A stretch of DNA of 64,000 bases, from positions 2,992,157 to 3,056,156 of the forward strand of contig QRDG01000473.1 in NCBI GenBank assembly GCA_012064385.1. Direction: 5' to 3'. The position numbers and the translations under genes are program-made. Of this stretch, positions 40,382-53,291 are shown in pieces; positions within the stretch are counted from its first letter, which is position 1, and each line of letters opens with the position of its first letter. The notes below the pieces were generated by a model. That model saw only the letters and a list, made by a program, of their open reading frames with translations, searched no databases and was not told where the DNA came from. The DNA is from Puccinellia tenuiflora (Eukaryota; Streptophyta; Magnoliopsida; Poales; Poaceae).

Positions 40382-40756
40382 GCACCCGAGCTCACATGTT
40401 CCTGTTTTTTTCGACAAAATAAAAAAATAGTAAAACATTATTAAAAATTCAAAAAAAAATTAAAGACATACACATATGAGTTGTTCATACTTGTGAATTT
40501 TTTCGAAATGAAAAGACATTTCCTACGCTCTGTACAAAAAAGACAAATCAGTGTTTTTAAATATGTGTTTTTAAATCTATTTTGACCACTTATTTTGTCT
40601 TTTTTTTTACAGAGCGCGAAATTTCTTTTTATTACAAAATTTTGCACGAAGGTGAACAATGCATATGTGTGCCTCCAATTTTTTTAGAATTTTTCATAAT
40701 ATTTTACTATTTTTTTATTTTCGTTAAAAATAAGAGTAGCATGTGAGCTCGGATGC
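40382..40756. mobile_element. Foldback / long-TIR MITE
   Basis: The ends GCACCCGAGCTCACATG and GCATCCGAGCTCACATG (other strand) are inverted, and the two halves pair over about 180 bases (for example ACGCTCTGTACAAAAAAGAC with CGCGCTCTGTAAAAAAAAAG). No coding capacity. No exact target duplication found, so its class is open. Confidence 0.7.
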
Positions 40757-41277
40757 AAAACCGTTTCTCCCCCAACTTATAATACTAGTCATTAACCCGT
40801 GCAACCGCACGGGCTAGTAATTTCAAAAAAACCTTAAGAAAAGCTATAACTTTCCTTAGTGATCGGTATGGCCAGAAATATATTTTATCTATCGTTAGTT
40901 CCTTACAACTCAGTAGTAACAATAAGCATAAAAGGGTTAACATGGTTCGTAGTAAAATCATTAGAATACTCAATACATAAATCATAGGAGGACAACATAG
41001 GGAGCAACAGCGCTATTACTGCAAAGAGAACTAAATTAATTGTGAGAGTCTTCAATACACAAATGGATTGAAAGATGGTCCCATTTTTTTTCAATTCAGT
41101 TCTTCAGAATCAAAATATCGCCCCATAAATGCATCACCGGTTCTTTGGCTGAAAGTAAGTAAATACATGAGACCATTGATGTCGGTTAAAACTAATATTT
41201 AGGTCGTTTGAGCTTACCACAAATTAAAAAATTTATTTTTCAAGTTATCACGAAATCATTATGCAAATACATCCATG

Positions 41278-41425
41278 GTAAGAAGTGACCCTAACTCACT
41301 TGGCTAGTGGAGTGGATGTACAATCCGGTCACCCAGGTTCAAGTCCTCATGGGCGTGAATTTGGGTTCTTATTATTTAAAAAAAACTCGCTGTGGGAGCC
41401 TTTCCTACCGCTTTCCTTTCAAAAA
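41278..41425 (+). mobile_element. Short tRNA-derived SINE (148 bp)
   Basis: Flanked by a 13-bp target duplication AAATACATCCATG (41265-41277 and 41426-41438). A box TGGCTAGTGGAG, B box GGTTCAAGTCC about 35 bases later, and an A-rich 3' end. Not a tRNA gene: it lacks a cloverleaf 3' half. Confidence 0.85.
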
Positions 41426-43816
41426 AAATACATCCATGCTTACAATGCATGCATGTTTTGGAAAAACAACCGAAAGAATAACCCTGCAATTATGTGTTTA
41501 TAATGTCAATCACATCTAACTGGTGGCATACGATGCTATTTTCAAATTGACAAAAAAATGGTATTTCCACTGTAACTAATAAGGCTAATAAGCTTCTCGA
41601 TCAAATAAATGATTTAACTTATTCATTCCATCTGATGCCAAATAGAGTGATTATACTATGTTGATAAATGGCGGGTGCACAAACGGTCAGAATTGTGTGA
41701 GCGGATCAAAATTACAATGTTGACAAATTAAGGAAAGACTGAACATGGTTTTTAGAAGCTCCAGCAGACATTCATGAACATTTATGTATTAATTGCAGGG
41801 AATGGCATGTTTTCCTTCAAAACAATATTTAAAAAATCCTTAGAAAAAAACATAAGGGAAAACAACAGTCAGCTACATGGAGAGATATGCTTGCATTATC
41901 ATATCAAAATGGCAGTAATTACAGTGGTTCACGTTGTTGAAGGGGTCCAATTTTTGAATAACCTGAGACTAAAATAATTATTATATAAAGAGACAATTAT
42001 AAGAAACGTATCCTCAAAGAAAAAGTAAGAAGCTTAGCCCTACAAAAATCAAAATATCAGTGCTACAAACTATTGTACTTAGAGAAAAAAAATCAATTGT
42101 TAGCCCTGAACAGGCCCTCAGTAAGCTTTGGAGAAAATCTAGTTGTTCCTCCTCTTTTTGTATTCATCAACGAAGCAGTTCTGCTCTGGACCCAAAGACC
42201 AACCTGTTAATATCCTGAAAGTGTTATGATCTCAAGTGTCAGGCCCTAAGCTGTATCACTTTCAGAACATTGATGCATGCGAGTACATAAGAAAAGAGCA
42301 GTAACTTTCATTCACTGTCGTACTTGGAGAAAAACTTGTTTAAACATACGTGATTATAAATGATGCATGAACCTCATTGTCTTAGGCTTCCAGCGTAACA
42401 TTCTAATACGGAAGAGTTGACTCTTTTGTTCCTTGTTCAAATTAGATGAGAAAAATTGTTTCATGTAATAGACATAACGATAAACCTCCTGCCTCACCTG
42501 TTTGTCCTGGTCGGACTCATGTGCTGCAAAATCAACAACAAAAAAAGCAATCTATCGAGCTATGTTGCCCAGGAAACATTACCGACCACATGATTTGATG
42601 GTTCCATCTGAACAGTCAGTCTGATCCATTGGTCTAAGAAAAGATATGTATTTCTTTTAGGTACGCGCACTGCCTGGTTCTTGCCATCCTATGTTGGTCT
42701 GACGGAGAGCCTGGCATCTCTGGCCGGTGGTGTAATAGGTAGAGTCCCACTTCAAAGACGTAACTCTGACAGTGCGCTTGATCGAGGAGAAGGTGGCGTG
42801 GAAAAATAAGCTTTGGGAGATCACGTCAAAAATAAAATAAGGAGAGATGGATATTTAATTGCAGGCATGCGGTTCGAACCTGAGAACTCTGGATCGGTCC
42901 TTCGTTGACGGACAGACTATCCGAGGAGTTTGAGCTTAATCTGACGGTTTGTATCGTACGAAGCAAAAGATCTAATGATTGACGTGGTTTACTGTGAGAA
43001 TCAATGTGGAGACTCGTACGGTGCTTTCAATTAGTAAATATAAGATTTCTATATAAAAATCGTCCATCCCCACTGCCGGTGGTTCTCCGGACAGGCGCCG
43101 GCGCGCCGCTCCTTCACGACGCTTACATGGTCGTGCAGGCCGCCCTGCCGGCGCGCTTACATGGATGCATGCGTGGCTAACGCAATACGTGGAGCTCGTG
43201 GACGACACGAGCGAGGAGCTGGGTCTGGCGGAGCTGATGCTGTGGCTGCGGCCACGCTAGCTGGTGTCGTCGTTGTGGTCAATGCTTAGACGATCGAATT
43301 AACCAGTGATTTAGACTGCCTCACCGTCCCCTATTTTTACGGTTTTACCTAAAGCGTCGTCATCTCTCTCCCTTTGAGAGGTGCTTCACGCTGCTCAAAG
43401 GAATCGAGCCAGGTTTCCCCCAATCGTCTGTTCTTAATCAGATGAGAGAGCAAAGAGAAAACTCAGAGAAGACGGGGGATGACCAGGTCACTTTGCAAAA
43501 CACGTACACTGATCACATGAATAAAGCAAATAGGAAGCACGAAGCACAGTACATAAACCAGCGGTATATGTTCATGTGTTCAAGCCATTGTGCAAACACA
43601 GTTAAGCTACCCGTAAGCAAGGAATAACACACCACATATACAATATAAGAGCATGATACAGTATAAATATATCTGTTCATATCTTCTAAATGACTGAGAT
43701 AGTAAATCTTGCACAAGTAAACCATCTACTTATCTACAACGTAACCATACAGCAATGCTCAGAAGCAGAACCAGGATTAATCCAAGCCAATATGGCCAAT
43801 GTGACCAAACAATGTA

Positions 43817-43910
43817 CTACCTCCGATCCTAAAAAAATGTAGCTAGGAGCGTTAGGAACATGTGCTGCGTATGTACCATTCTTCTGACACTCAATACGGA
43901 TCGGAGGGAG
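43817..43910. mobile_element. Stowaway MITE, 94 bp
   Basis: The ends CTACCTCCGATCC and CTCCCTCCGATCC (other strand) are inverted with one mismatch, and the target duplication TA lies at 43815-43816 and 43911-43912. Confidence 0.9.
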
Positions 43911-43912
43911 TA

Positions 43913-46900
43913 ACGTATTAAACCCTAGAAGCTTGGATAAGTAAACATGGAAATTAGCAGAACTAGTAGGCACCATTTAAACGTGACATAGCTTAAACAG
44001 AAACATATAAGTAAGTAAACAGTACATCCCTCCAACCCCTATACTCCCTAGAATTGGAGCGTTCTCAGACATCCAACCGATTTGAGTCGCTTGAGCAAGC
44101 TACGTGTCGAGCTACAGATTCAATTTTTAGAGTTGGTTGGTTTGAAGTCAAAGGTCATCCTCGAAAAAAAAAAGTGTGGTGGTTTCTCTCCTGTTTCGCC
44201 ACCGACCCGCTCCTATTCCTCCCCCAAGGTTCCTGCATAGAGAGTGCCGGTGAATACGGCAGGATAAGCGACGGCCGGCGGCCGCCCACACATCCCTCCC
44301 CAGCTATCCTCTTCCCCTTACTCACGTCCTCCTCTCCTCCAGATTCTAGCCAACCCCCTCTTCCTCTGATTCCAGCTGCCGCCGGCCATCTCCAGCGCAA
44401 GAGGAGGCCGAGCATGGGGGCAGCGGAGGGGCCGCAAATGCACAGCGGCTTGGAGGTTCCGAGGGTGCTGCCTCTATATTTTCTGAGCTGCCTCCGCCCT
44501 CATCTTGGGGCGACGGAGATGAGGAGTAGGACGTCCAGCCGTCCAGGAGTAGCGCCACCTCCAACCTCGCCTCCCCTGCATTGCCTCCGCCTCCTTGCCG
44601 ACCTTGCATCGGGGGAGATGAGGAGCAGGATGTCCACGTCATCCTCCTCTCTGGTATGTTTTGCAGACCCTGACAAGGTGGCGGTGGCATGGCCGCACCA
44701 AGCGTTCGTTGATTCTTGGTTCTCACTTATGCAGATAGGACTTGAGAAACTCAAAATTGATATATCACTGGTCAAATCATACAGGTAAATGTGATTAATT
44801 GGGTTTTTTCTTAAGCAAGATGTGGTTGGTTGTGGGGCTTGAGATGATTTTGTATATCAAAATGCACAAGGGAGCAATCAGCTTATTTCTTGGTTGGATA
44901 TGCATACACAGGGTTTGCCCTAGCGCCGGATGGGTTGGTGGCTTGGATACAGGGCTGTCAAGAAATTCCATCATGCAGTTATTGAGAGAAGCATCAAAAT
45001 GAAATGATGTGTTCGTTTGTGTACATCTAAATCAAAGTTTCTTAGTAAGTCCATAGAAGCACCTTCTGCAGCTCTGTCCCTGGGAATTCATTTACTTTCT
45101 ATAGAGTCTGCACAAAAGTTCCTCCCAAATTCCTAGATGGCTTTATTTTCTTTCTTCCACGTAATTTGAGGACCCTAGACAGCGGATCACAAAACTGTAG
45201 TGAAATTTAGACCGAACTCATTACAATTCAAAAAATTATTAGCATTTGTTCTGCTGTGTACATTGACTTGCATCCTATCACACTTGACATGTTCTACCAT
45301 CCGAAAGTTTATGGTAAGCTCTCTCTAGAATGATACGAAGCTCAAATGTTTCATAGAGCTACATATGTTATGCAAAGAAATGCTTCATGATACAACACCA
45401 ATTGTTGTTTATAGACAATTCTAAATTTGAAGCAATTTTAAGTTTGAATTAATAATGAGGCTTTCTATATCTGAAACAACCATTTTTTGGTTGCAATGTA
45501 TTGCTCCTTGAATATATTTTAGATTCATTAATAATGGTAAGATGACTGAGATTTTCTCACTCTCAGTCTATCCACCAGATTAGTGTGGGGTCATTTTTTA
45601 TTCATTCAAATTTGATTTCAATTTTTCATACTTTATAACTTAACTTCTGTTAAATTGGAGTCAATATATGTCTAGCCGTTCTAGCTTATATTTAGCTATA
45701 CATGCATTTCACGTGCTCGCTTACTAGCTAGCAAAAAGGATTTTATACTCTATTTCCATACAATCTATTCATCCTTAACTGACAGGAATATTCACCAATG
45801 TAGCATCACAAGTTCTTTCAAGGAATCATTCAGAATCTTCATAGCATATGTAAAGTGTCAAACCCAAATTCCCCGTCCTTCCCATAGTGGAAGCCTCACT
45901 GAAAAAACTGAATCAATATAAATAAGAATATTAATAATGTCCAAATCTAAAACTATTGCTTCTTGTATTGGTGCACAAACTGCAAGATTGAAAAGCTTCA
46001 ATCATTATTTGATTCTGGGAATGTGAAAACTCAAAAGTTAATCTTTGGCTTGTTCATGACTTAAAATTGTGGCACCCTTCGTAGGTAGGTTCGTGGATAG
46101 GGAGTGATGTCTCTTATGCCAGTGTATTGATGAGAATGGTCTTGATGTTTCTTCATCTTTTTTGTTTTTTAAGATCTGCAATCCAGTTGCCAGCTCCAGC
46201 CGCGACTCCACCTTGTTCTCAGTACTGTTCTCTCTCCCTTTCCCTTCGCTACAAAAGTCTCTTCACCAAACGGAGTTTGTAGATAAACATACATCGAAAA
46301 GAGGTACACAATTATCAATCTTATGTTCTTCAATTATTTAGAGTCGGTTGGTTTGGAGTCAACGCATGGGGGTCATCCTAGAAAAAGAAATGTGTGGTGG
46401 TTGTTCTTCATTTATTATTTGATATCGATTCTACCTGAATGGACTTGTGTTTAATGGAACCAGGGGGACATGACTTTTTTTTATTAAGCACGGATCCTCT
46501 GCCTACTCAGCAACCAGTGAGAACTCAGCTATTCTGATAGACACATTTACATTTAAAATTCAACTTTAAATTGAGAGCTTCCTTGTTTTCACTTCGATAC
46601 TTCTTTTAATATTGTTTGTATCATCCATCTAGGATTGTTGAGATGAAAACTGATATTTTTGTGCTACTCCTGTCACTTATGGTATATTATAGTACGAGAA
46701 CACCATATAAGAGAAGTTGATTATCATATTACAAAGAAGAATGGTCCTACATCTGCTCACTGTTTGGTTTACAAAATTTAGATGCCTCTTTTCTCTCAGC
46801 AGACCTTGCAAAATAATTATAGAGAGGCCTTTGATATAGGAACCAGTAGCAAGCATGTCTAGACTTTTGAGAGTGTGCATTATTTGGGAATACTTTTGAG

Positions 46901-47141
46901 GTGTCTGCTACAAGCGCTCCAATTTAATGCTTAGTACACCCTGATGGATCCAGTTTATGTATATTGCATAGTACATCCGTTTAGCTTTAATAAACAAGGA
47001 CGTTACCTCCACCCTCTTCACTACTCTGGGAAATCTTCAGGGTCAGCTGATAAACAGAACTAATGTTTTGTTTCATGCAAGAGAATGAGACACCAAAATA
47101 CCTTTTTCATCATATGAATGTTGCTCTGTAAAACTGATAAG
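43913..47141. other. Non-coding interval left of the solo LTR
   Basis: 44200-44660 is GC-rich with an open frame (44054-44788, plus) that lacks any domain or codon pattern I trust. The rest is AT-rich. A ~65-bp phrase (TTGGTTTGAAGTCAA ... GGTCATCCT ... GTGTGGTGGTT) is present at 44121-44185 and again at 46331-46402. Confidence 0.4.
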
Positions 47142-47146
47142 GGTGT

Positions 47147-49304
47147 TGAAAGTGCATGGTTGCCCCCATGTGTGGTTTTGGTAATTAATGACAATCTCTA
47201 TGGACTAATGTTTGTATTGAGCTACTTGTAGGTGTGTCCATTTGCATTGCTTGATCTCCATTTGTTGGAGTATTTGTTGATCAAGGCTAAGTGCGAGTTG
47301 ATCAACACTCAAGGCCATGTGAAGATATGTTGAAGAGTGCCTCTCCCATATTGGTGTATGGGGAGCAATTTGTGAGTCTTCATCGAGCGGAGCGCAATCA
47401 AGAAAAGGTGGTCCATCTTAAGAAGACAAAGATCGTCATCATCTAGCTCAAGTGGATTATGCGCAAGGCAAAGGTATGATCTTGATAGGTTTTCTATTTT
47501 ACCGGTCTCATGATGTTAGTTGAGAGACCGGGTTATAGGATAGATGGCCGTACTATCAAGAGGGGCTCTCGACCGAGTATCTTGATCGTATCGTTCGTGG
47601 AGAGCTCAAACCTTTGCATCCTTGACATCATCTTTATTGGTTCTTATTTGTCTCTTAACATGGTGTGGTCTTGGTGCTTGTCGTTCTTGTCATGACAAGT
47701 CCAAGTTCACCAAAAACGGTTTTCGTATGGGTCTCCTATTGCGTTTTTGGTTTTGAAGGTTTATCGGTTCGTCTTTTATAGAGAGGTTTTACCTTTCTCC
47801 ATTTAGTTTTATCCTCCCTTGTTGGACTATGATGTTTAGCTGTATATTCTTGTAGAGCTCGCTGTTACGATTCTAACGAGCGCAAGATCATCGAAAACGG
47901 AGTCCGGATGCGAAAGATATGCCCGCTTTCGTTTTGCTCTTTCTGCAGTTTTTCAGAGGGGCGGAAGTTCCGGCCCAAGCACCGGAACTTCCGGCCCATG
48001 TTTTCATCTGAGCTTTTTTTGGCTAAGTCCTTTCGGCGATTCTCTCTGGAGGGGTTCCGGAAATTTGCCCCGGAAGTTTCCCCCGGAAATTTCCGAGTGT
48101 CCGGAAATTCCGGTCCTTGGTCCGGAAGTTCCGGTCCAGGAAATTTTGGCTAAGTCGTTTTCGCGTTTTCTCTCTAGAGGGGGTCCGGAACTTTGGCCCG
48201 GAAGTTTTCCCTGGAAATTTCCGGGGCACCAGAAGTTCCGGCCCTTAACCCCGGAAGTTCCGGCCTCCCGTGGCTGCAACGGTCAGATTTTGGGGGAGGC
48301 TATAAATAGTCTCCTTCTTCCCCCAAGAGGGGGCTGCCCATTCTTTTCCTCTCTCCTCCATTGTTTGACCTCGAAAAAGCTTGGGTTTCTCTAAATCCCT
48401 CCAATGATTCTTGCCCATCTTTAGGGATTCAAGAGAGGAGATCTACGTTTCCACTGAACAATCTCTCCTCTAAGTGAGGGGGGCCTAGTGGATCTAGTTC
48501 TTGGAGTTCTTTTGTTGTTCTCCTCTTTGTTCTTCCTCTCAAATCCCTCCTAGCATTAGTGGCTTTGGTTGGATTTGGGAGTGAAGGACTTGACCACCTT
48601 GTGTGGTCTTGCCTTTTGCATTTGGTGCATAGGTTTGATTTCCCCACGGTGATACGTGAGATTGAAGTTCGAGAAGCTTGGTACTCTTGGGTGCATTGTG
48701 TTCCCAAGAGCTTGTGCCTCTTGGGTGCATTGTGTATCCTAGACGGTTGGTGGTGTCGCGAAAACTTCGAGTTGTGAAGCTTCGGGCAAGGTTTGGGAGC
48801 CCCCGATTGAGTTGTGGGTGTGTGCCCCAAGATCATTGTAAAGGCTCCGGATTCCGCCTTGAAGGATTCCGATAGTGGAAGGTGAATCTAATCCTTGGGG
48901 TGAGGTTCATCGGAGAATAGGGTGAGACCTTTTGTGGCATCTTGAGTAGGTCTTTTGTGGCGAACTCACACCCCTCCAACGAGACATGCTCCCTTAACAA
49001 GGAGGAACTCGGGAATACATCCTCGTCTCCGCGTGCCTCGGTTATTTCTATACCCGAGCTCTTTACTTATGCAATGTACATTGTGATAGCCTTCGTGCTT
49101 AAAGGTTTATATCTTGCTATCACCTTGTTGTTTATCTTTCTTATCATAAGTTGTTGATGCACATAGGTGAACCTAGTATATTAGGTTTTGTTGGCTTGTT
49201 AATTTAAACACCTAGTTTTATTACGCAATTATCAAGCCTATTTGTAAAAGTTTTAAATCGCCTATTCACACCCCCCCCTATAGGCGACATCGTTTGTCCT
49301 TTCA
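47147..49304 (+). mobile_element. Solo LTR (2158 bp)
   Basis: Starts TGAAAGTGCATGG and ends TTGTCCTTTCA (TGAAAG/CTTTCA inverted ends). The exact target duplication GGTGT lies at 47142-47146 and 49305-49309, and there is no internal region. TATA-like GGCTATAAATAG is near 48298. A cluster of CCGGAAGTTCCGG-type palindromes lies at 47955-48270. It is the product of LTR-LTR recombination. The superfamily cannot be read from an LTR alone. Confidence 0.92.
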
Positions 49305-49309
49305 GGTGT

Positions 49310-51010
49310 GCTCTGCCAAGTTAAAACAGGAAAAGAGCATTCCTAAACCTTACTATTTGGAGATCTATCATGCAACCTCTCTTTTTTCTACAATCTTTGG
49401 GTTGAGTTAAGCATGCCTTGATGACCGCACTTCAAATTGAGGTCTAGGTAACTTATTTGTTCATTCCATTGTGGTTACATGGTTTTCTTGTATAGTCTGT
49501 ATTCCATATTTGAGAAAGGGTGTGTTGTACACTGAATTGCTTCGTACATAGAAGAAAAGTAATTTAGATTATTTCAGGTCTTGAGAAGATTTATGCCTTA
49601 GAATGAATATCTTGCGTGCTTCTTTTGTTAGCAGTGGAGGAACAGCTGTGCGCGATGCTTGTTTATAGTTAATTGTCGCATAACGCATCCATGTAGAACC
49701 ATGAGTATTTTACTGTTGGGGAGATTTGTTTGCGTTCTCATCTCTTGTGTAACCGAAAATAAATGTCTAACAGATATACGACTCAGTTTGAAGATTTTTT
49801 TCTGCGAAAAATAACTTCGAACAACTAAGTCGTAAATGTGTTTTAAGATTTAACATCAATTTTTCTTTCCAGGTACTTGAAATGCAAAAGGTGGTAAGCC
49901 GAAATACTTGGCTACATCTGAAGATTTCCCTCAAAACATCAGCTCACCCTCCATTATTGAGTCAGTGCCTAGAGCTAATACAACGTGGGAAACTATATCA
50001 CAAGTGATTGTAGTAAATCATGTTATTTGTAGCCTCCATACTTGGATAATACACTTTATTCTTCCTTGTTTAGGATATTTTTTTACCTAATACAATGAAT
50101 TTAGAAGCATCGAACCTCTTTTTTTTTGAAAAATCGAAACACATCGAAATGGTACCAGCCGTACTTAATAATAGAAGGATTTGGCAGAAATATGTAAAAT
50201 TGTCCCTCCTAAAAATTATGTCACTAGAATATATTCAATTTATGTCTTATTGCTCACACTGTCAGAATTTGGTCAATATGATGAGTTGCTGCATATTGTT
50301 TTCTGCTATTCATGGCCTACTTCTATGTGCACTCCATTTTTAGTGCTAAGCTGAGCTGCATGCTTAGAAGTGTCACACTAAGTAAGTTAAGATTTATGGC
50401 GGGGCAGGGCAAGCGTTGTCTCTCCAGCCTTATCTCTTTAGCTACAGTAGAGAGAGGCGAACCTCAGGTCCTGGTCCTCGCCGGTGATTCCGCTGCTCCC
50501 CTTCACCTCCGGTCGCCGTTTTCGGCACCGTGAGGTGTGGGGGAGCTCCGCTCCTTGTCGTGTATAATTAGGTTTGCTTCTAGGTGTGTGTGTGTGTCCT
50601 CCCGACGAGATCGAGACGGTGGCGATGGCATCGGTGGTGTGGGCGTGGTCCTCCCCCTCCTTTCCCCGTTCCGGCGTTGCCGGGGAGGTTGTGGAGGTGG
50701 TCCATCTGGTGCTCTTCTCCGATTTGTCTTCTCCGACTGGCCGTGGAGGTGGGGGGAGGAGGAGGTCGGTGTGGGAGCTCTGGTTCTTGGTGGTCCTGCT
50801 GCTTTTCTTCAGTGGGGCTTCTCCGGCCAGCCGTGGTGGCGAGGGGAGAGGCCTTCTGGGGGAGCTGCTGGAGCTTTTTGGGCGGTCGACAGCAGGCTCT
50901 GCTGGAGGTGTACCGCGACGTGAAGTTGGAGGCTGCTGCTGTGGCTGTTGGCGGTGTGCAGGAGAGGGGTGTGGCTTCTCCCGGCGGGATGGGATCCTGC
51001 CTTGGCTCAT
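49310..51010. other. Non-coding interval; GC-rich right part of unclear origin
   Basis: 49310-50395 is AT-rich; after a TTTCCAG at about 49872 there is a short open stretch (49908-50090) without a recognisable domain. 50395-51010 changes abruptly to GC/TGG-rich sequence with a GT run (50583-50600). It abuts the truncated end of T3; it could be the 5' part of a non-LTR retroelement or host DNA. I see no domain in it. Confidence 0.35.
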
Positions 51011-51964
51011 TGCGAAGCCACCGATCTGGGCGTCGAGGACGAGGGCTGAGTGCTCTGGCCGTGGCACTTGAGGTGGATGGTCTTCGCGAGAGAAGACGAT
51101 GCTTGCGTGGGACCACCTAAGGAACTCGGGCAGCGCAGGCGGTGACTTGATGGCATGGTGCACTTGCCTCGTTATGAGTTTCTGATCCCTGTTGGAGGGA
51201 CGCCCTTTCTGTATCATGAACATGCGCCCGACAGGTTTCGAGTAAGCTTCTTCGCCTGCTTGAGGCTCCTCGACGTGCGGCTGGTACTGAACGGCTCCCA
51301 CCGGCCATGTGTCCTGGTGGCGGCAGGGATGGAGGAGGCGGCGCTCCAATGGCTGGCACACCTGGAACAGCTGGTGCTTTCTGCTGGAGGAGGCGTTCGT
51401 ACTGCGCCTGCAGCTCTTGAAAGCTCTCACAATCCTTCAGGAGGTGAGAGGATGTAAGGTTGCCGTTGTCATCCCTGAACATGTGGAATCTACATGCGGT
51501 ATGAAGAGTAGGAGGAGGACGTGGCACTCGTCCGTTGCGTGGCTATCGTGGTCACCACTCGCGCTTGATATTCTTGTCGTCTTTGTAACCGGTTGTTCGG
51601 CTGCCGCTTTCATAGCGACTGCTGTCATGATTTCTTTGCTCGCGGTTGTCGGGGAAGCCCGCCGCAACGAGTTCTGTGCCCTCGGTGTAGTCGTATGCAC
51701 GTGCCTTCCGCTTGCGACGGCGATCGTTGTTGCGGCAACTCCAAGAACCTTGGTCGCCGGCTTCTACGGGTGTGCCGCTGTGCTCGTTGCGTATAGAATC
51801 TTCTCCGTCTGCCCACTCATTGGCAATCTGCATGAGATGGGCAATGGTCTTTGGCTTTACCCTCCCGAGTGCTTCTTTCAATTCAAGTCGATAAACACCT
51901 CGGGTGAACGCATATATCGCGTTGTCTTCCGAGATCCTCTCTGTTGAGTTACGGAGGAGGGTCC
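51011..51964 (-). pseudogene. T3 (older Tat-type element): gag C-terminal half and start of protease region
   Basis: Minus-strand frames continue the gag that is cut at 62404: ISEDNAIYAFTRGVYRLEL, IANEWADGEDSIRNE, then a zinc-type CRFHMFRDDNGN...HLLKDC. The protease-leading segment follows (GRPSNRDQKLITRQVHHAI ... FSREDHPPQVPRPEHSALVL). These are close in layout to T1 gag and protease. Two stops near 51540-51552 and a frame change near 51430 mark decay. Homology ends abruptly near 51011, before the protease active site. Confidence 0.82.
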
Positions 51965-52986
51965 TGTCGGAGAATAGGCCCAGGAACCGGGCGTATCTCA
52001 CGGAGTAAGAATCGAGCAAGGGGCTGAACACGGAGTCAAACAACCTCCAACGTTCCACGGCGACGGTGCTCGTCAGGCTCGTCGGAGGGGAACACTGCAG
52101 AGAGGGGACGCACGGTATTACCCAGGTTCAGGGCCCTCTTGTGGAGGTAAAACCCCTACGTCCTGCTTGGCTGTATTGCTTGTAGAGGTTTTTGGTACAG
52201 GGTGAGCTTGTGGAGCTCGAGATGGCTGCCAATGGCTAAAACCCTAGATCTGTCCTAGCCAAAGGAAGATTGAACCAGAGTCGAACCCCTGGCACGGGAG
52301 TGCCCTCCCTCCTTTTATAGTCGTCTTGGTCCTCTTCCGCCCAAACATTTGGGCGGGAAGGGTTGCCACATCCCGACGAAGGAGGAGACACGGTGCACCA
52401 TAAAGGTGAAGTCCACCATAAAGGTAGAGCCCATGGACGCGGTCCACGGCAGGGGAGCAGCGTCACCAAAGCTGAAAAGAGGCACCGTCCAGCCAGGACG
52501 GTGGGCTGGCGCTGCAGACGTGGAACGGGTCCCGCGGTGACGTCGCCGTTGGAGCGTAGCTGCAGGCGGTCTCCTTATCACCAAAGTGGCAAGTCTCGTT
52601 GTCCGCTTTGCTTGGCGCTGCTTTGTTGACCCCTTTATTCATCAGAACGGCAACTGGGGCGCTGGCGTCATCGCGCTTTGGCGCGGCAGTGACTCTGCGG
52701 GAGGCGCAGAGCCCATGTGCGCTCTGCCGCGGAGGCAGAGCTGGCTGCGAGAGGAAGGAAGCCTTCCCGAGGCGAAAAGCCTCGGCAAGCTTCAAGGCTT
52801 AGTCCTTAGCCGAAATCCTGGTGGCGCCTTGGGGCGCCTTCTTGTGGAGAAATCTCCTGTCGAGACTCGACAGGCTTGGAGAGCTTCTACAGGCTGAGAG
52901 CCTGGTCCTTAGCGGAAATCAGACCGAAGAGTCCCTTGGGCCTTGGCAGGCCGGCCCGTGGTACCCTGGTTTCCACTGTGCCGACA
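51965..52986 (-). repeat. T2 3' LTR (1022 bp)
   Basis: Plus-strand ends TGTCGGAGAATAGG and CTGTGCCGACA. It is preceded internally by the polypurine tract: the minus strand reads CCCGGGGGCTAC just before TGTCGGCACAG. Confidence 0.95.
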
Positions 52987-53291
52987 GTAGCCCCCGGGCC
53001 CACGATGGGCACGCCGGAGTTGCCGACGGAGGCGAAGCGTCGAGGGCCCAACAGAGCCTGCCAGGGCCGCGACACGTGGAGCGCGACGGTTGCGCCCGCG
53101 GCCACGATCTCCTCGGCTTCAACGGGCGTCGTGGTGGGACCCGCCACGACCGAGCGCCCGGTCAATAAAGTCTGGGCGCGCAGACTGCGCCCGTCACTTC
53201 TCCCATTGCTCCGCCGCCCACTTCTTCCAAACGACTCCTTCTTCCCAGAGCGCTCCTTCTCCACGGTTGTCTTCTTCCTCTCCGGCGAGCG

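Larger units (their letters stand above)
39798..43816. other. Low-copy AT-rich interval with a foldback element and a SINE
   Basis: No complete gene seen. Besides the foldback element and SINE listed separately, 40796-40818 has a short hairpin ACCCGTGCAACCGCACGGG next to CTAGT. At 43180-43260 a GC-rich island has a short plus-strand frame ending in a stop (VELVDDTSEELGLAELM), which could be the tail of a captured gene. That is too short to name. Confidence 0.4.

Noticed and set aside
41285..41345. tRNA gene (A and B boxes present)
   Set aside because: There is no cloverleaf 3' half; flanking target duplication and A tail show a SINE.
42860..42900. GGTTCGAACC B-box-like sequence
   Set aside because: No matching A box at tRNA or SINE spacing and no target duplication found.
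44054..44788. 244-codon plus-strand frame
   Set aside because: Proline/serine-rich with no recognisable domain, upstream ATG in AT-rich DNA, and the opposite strand is equally open in the GC-rich part.
50438..51430. 330-codon minus-strand frame that looks like one protein
   Set aside because: It is a fusion by chance of a T3 protease-leading fragment with a GC-rich non-coding segment.
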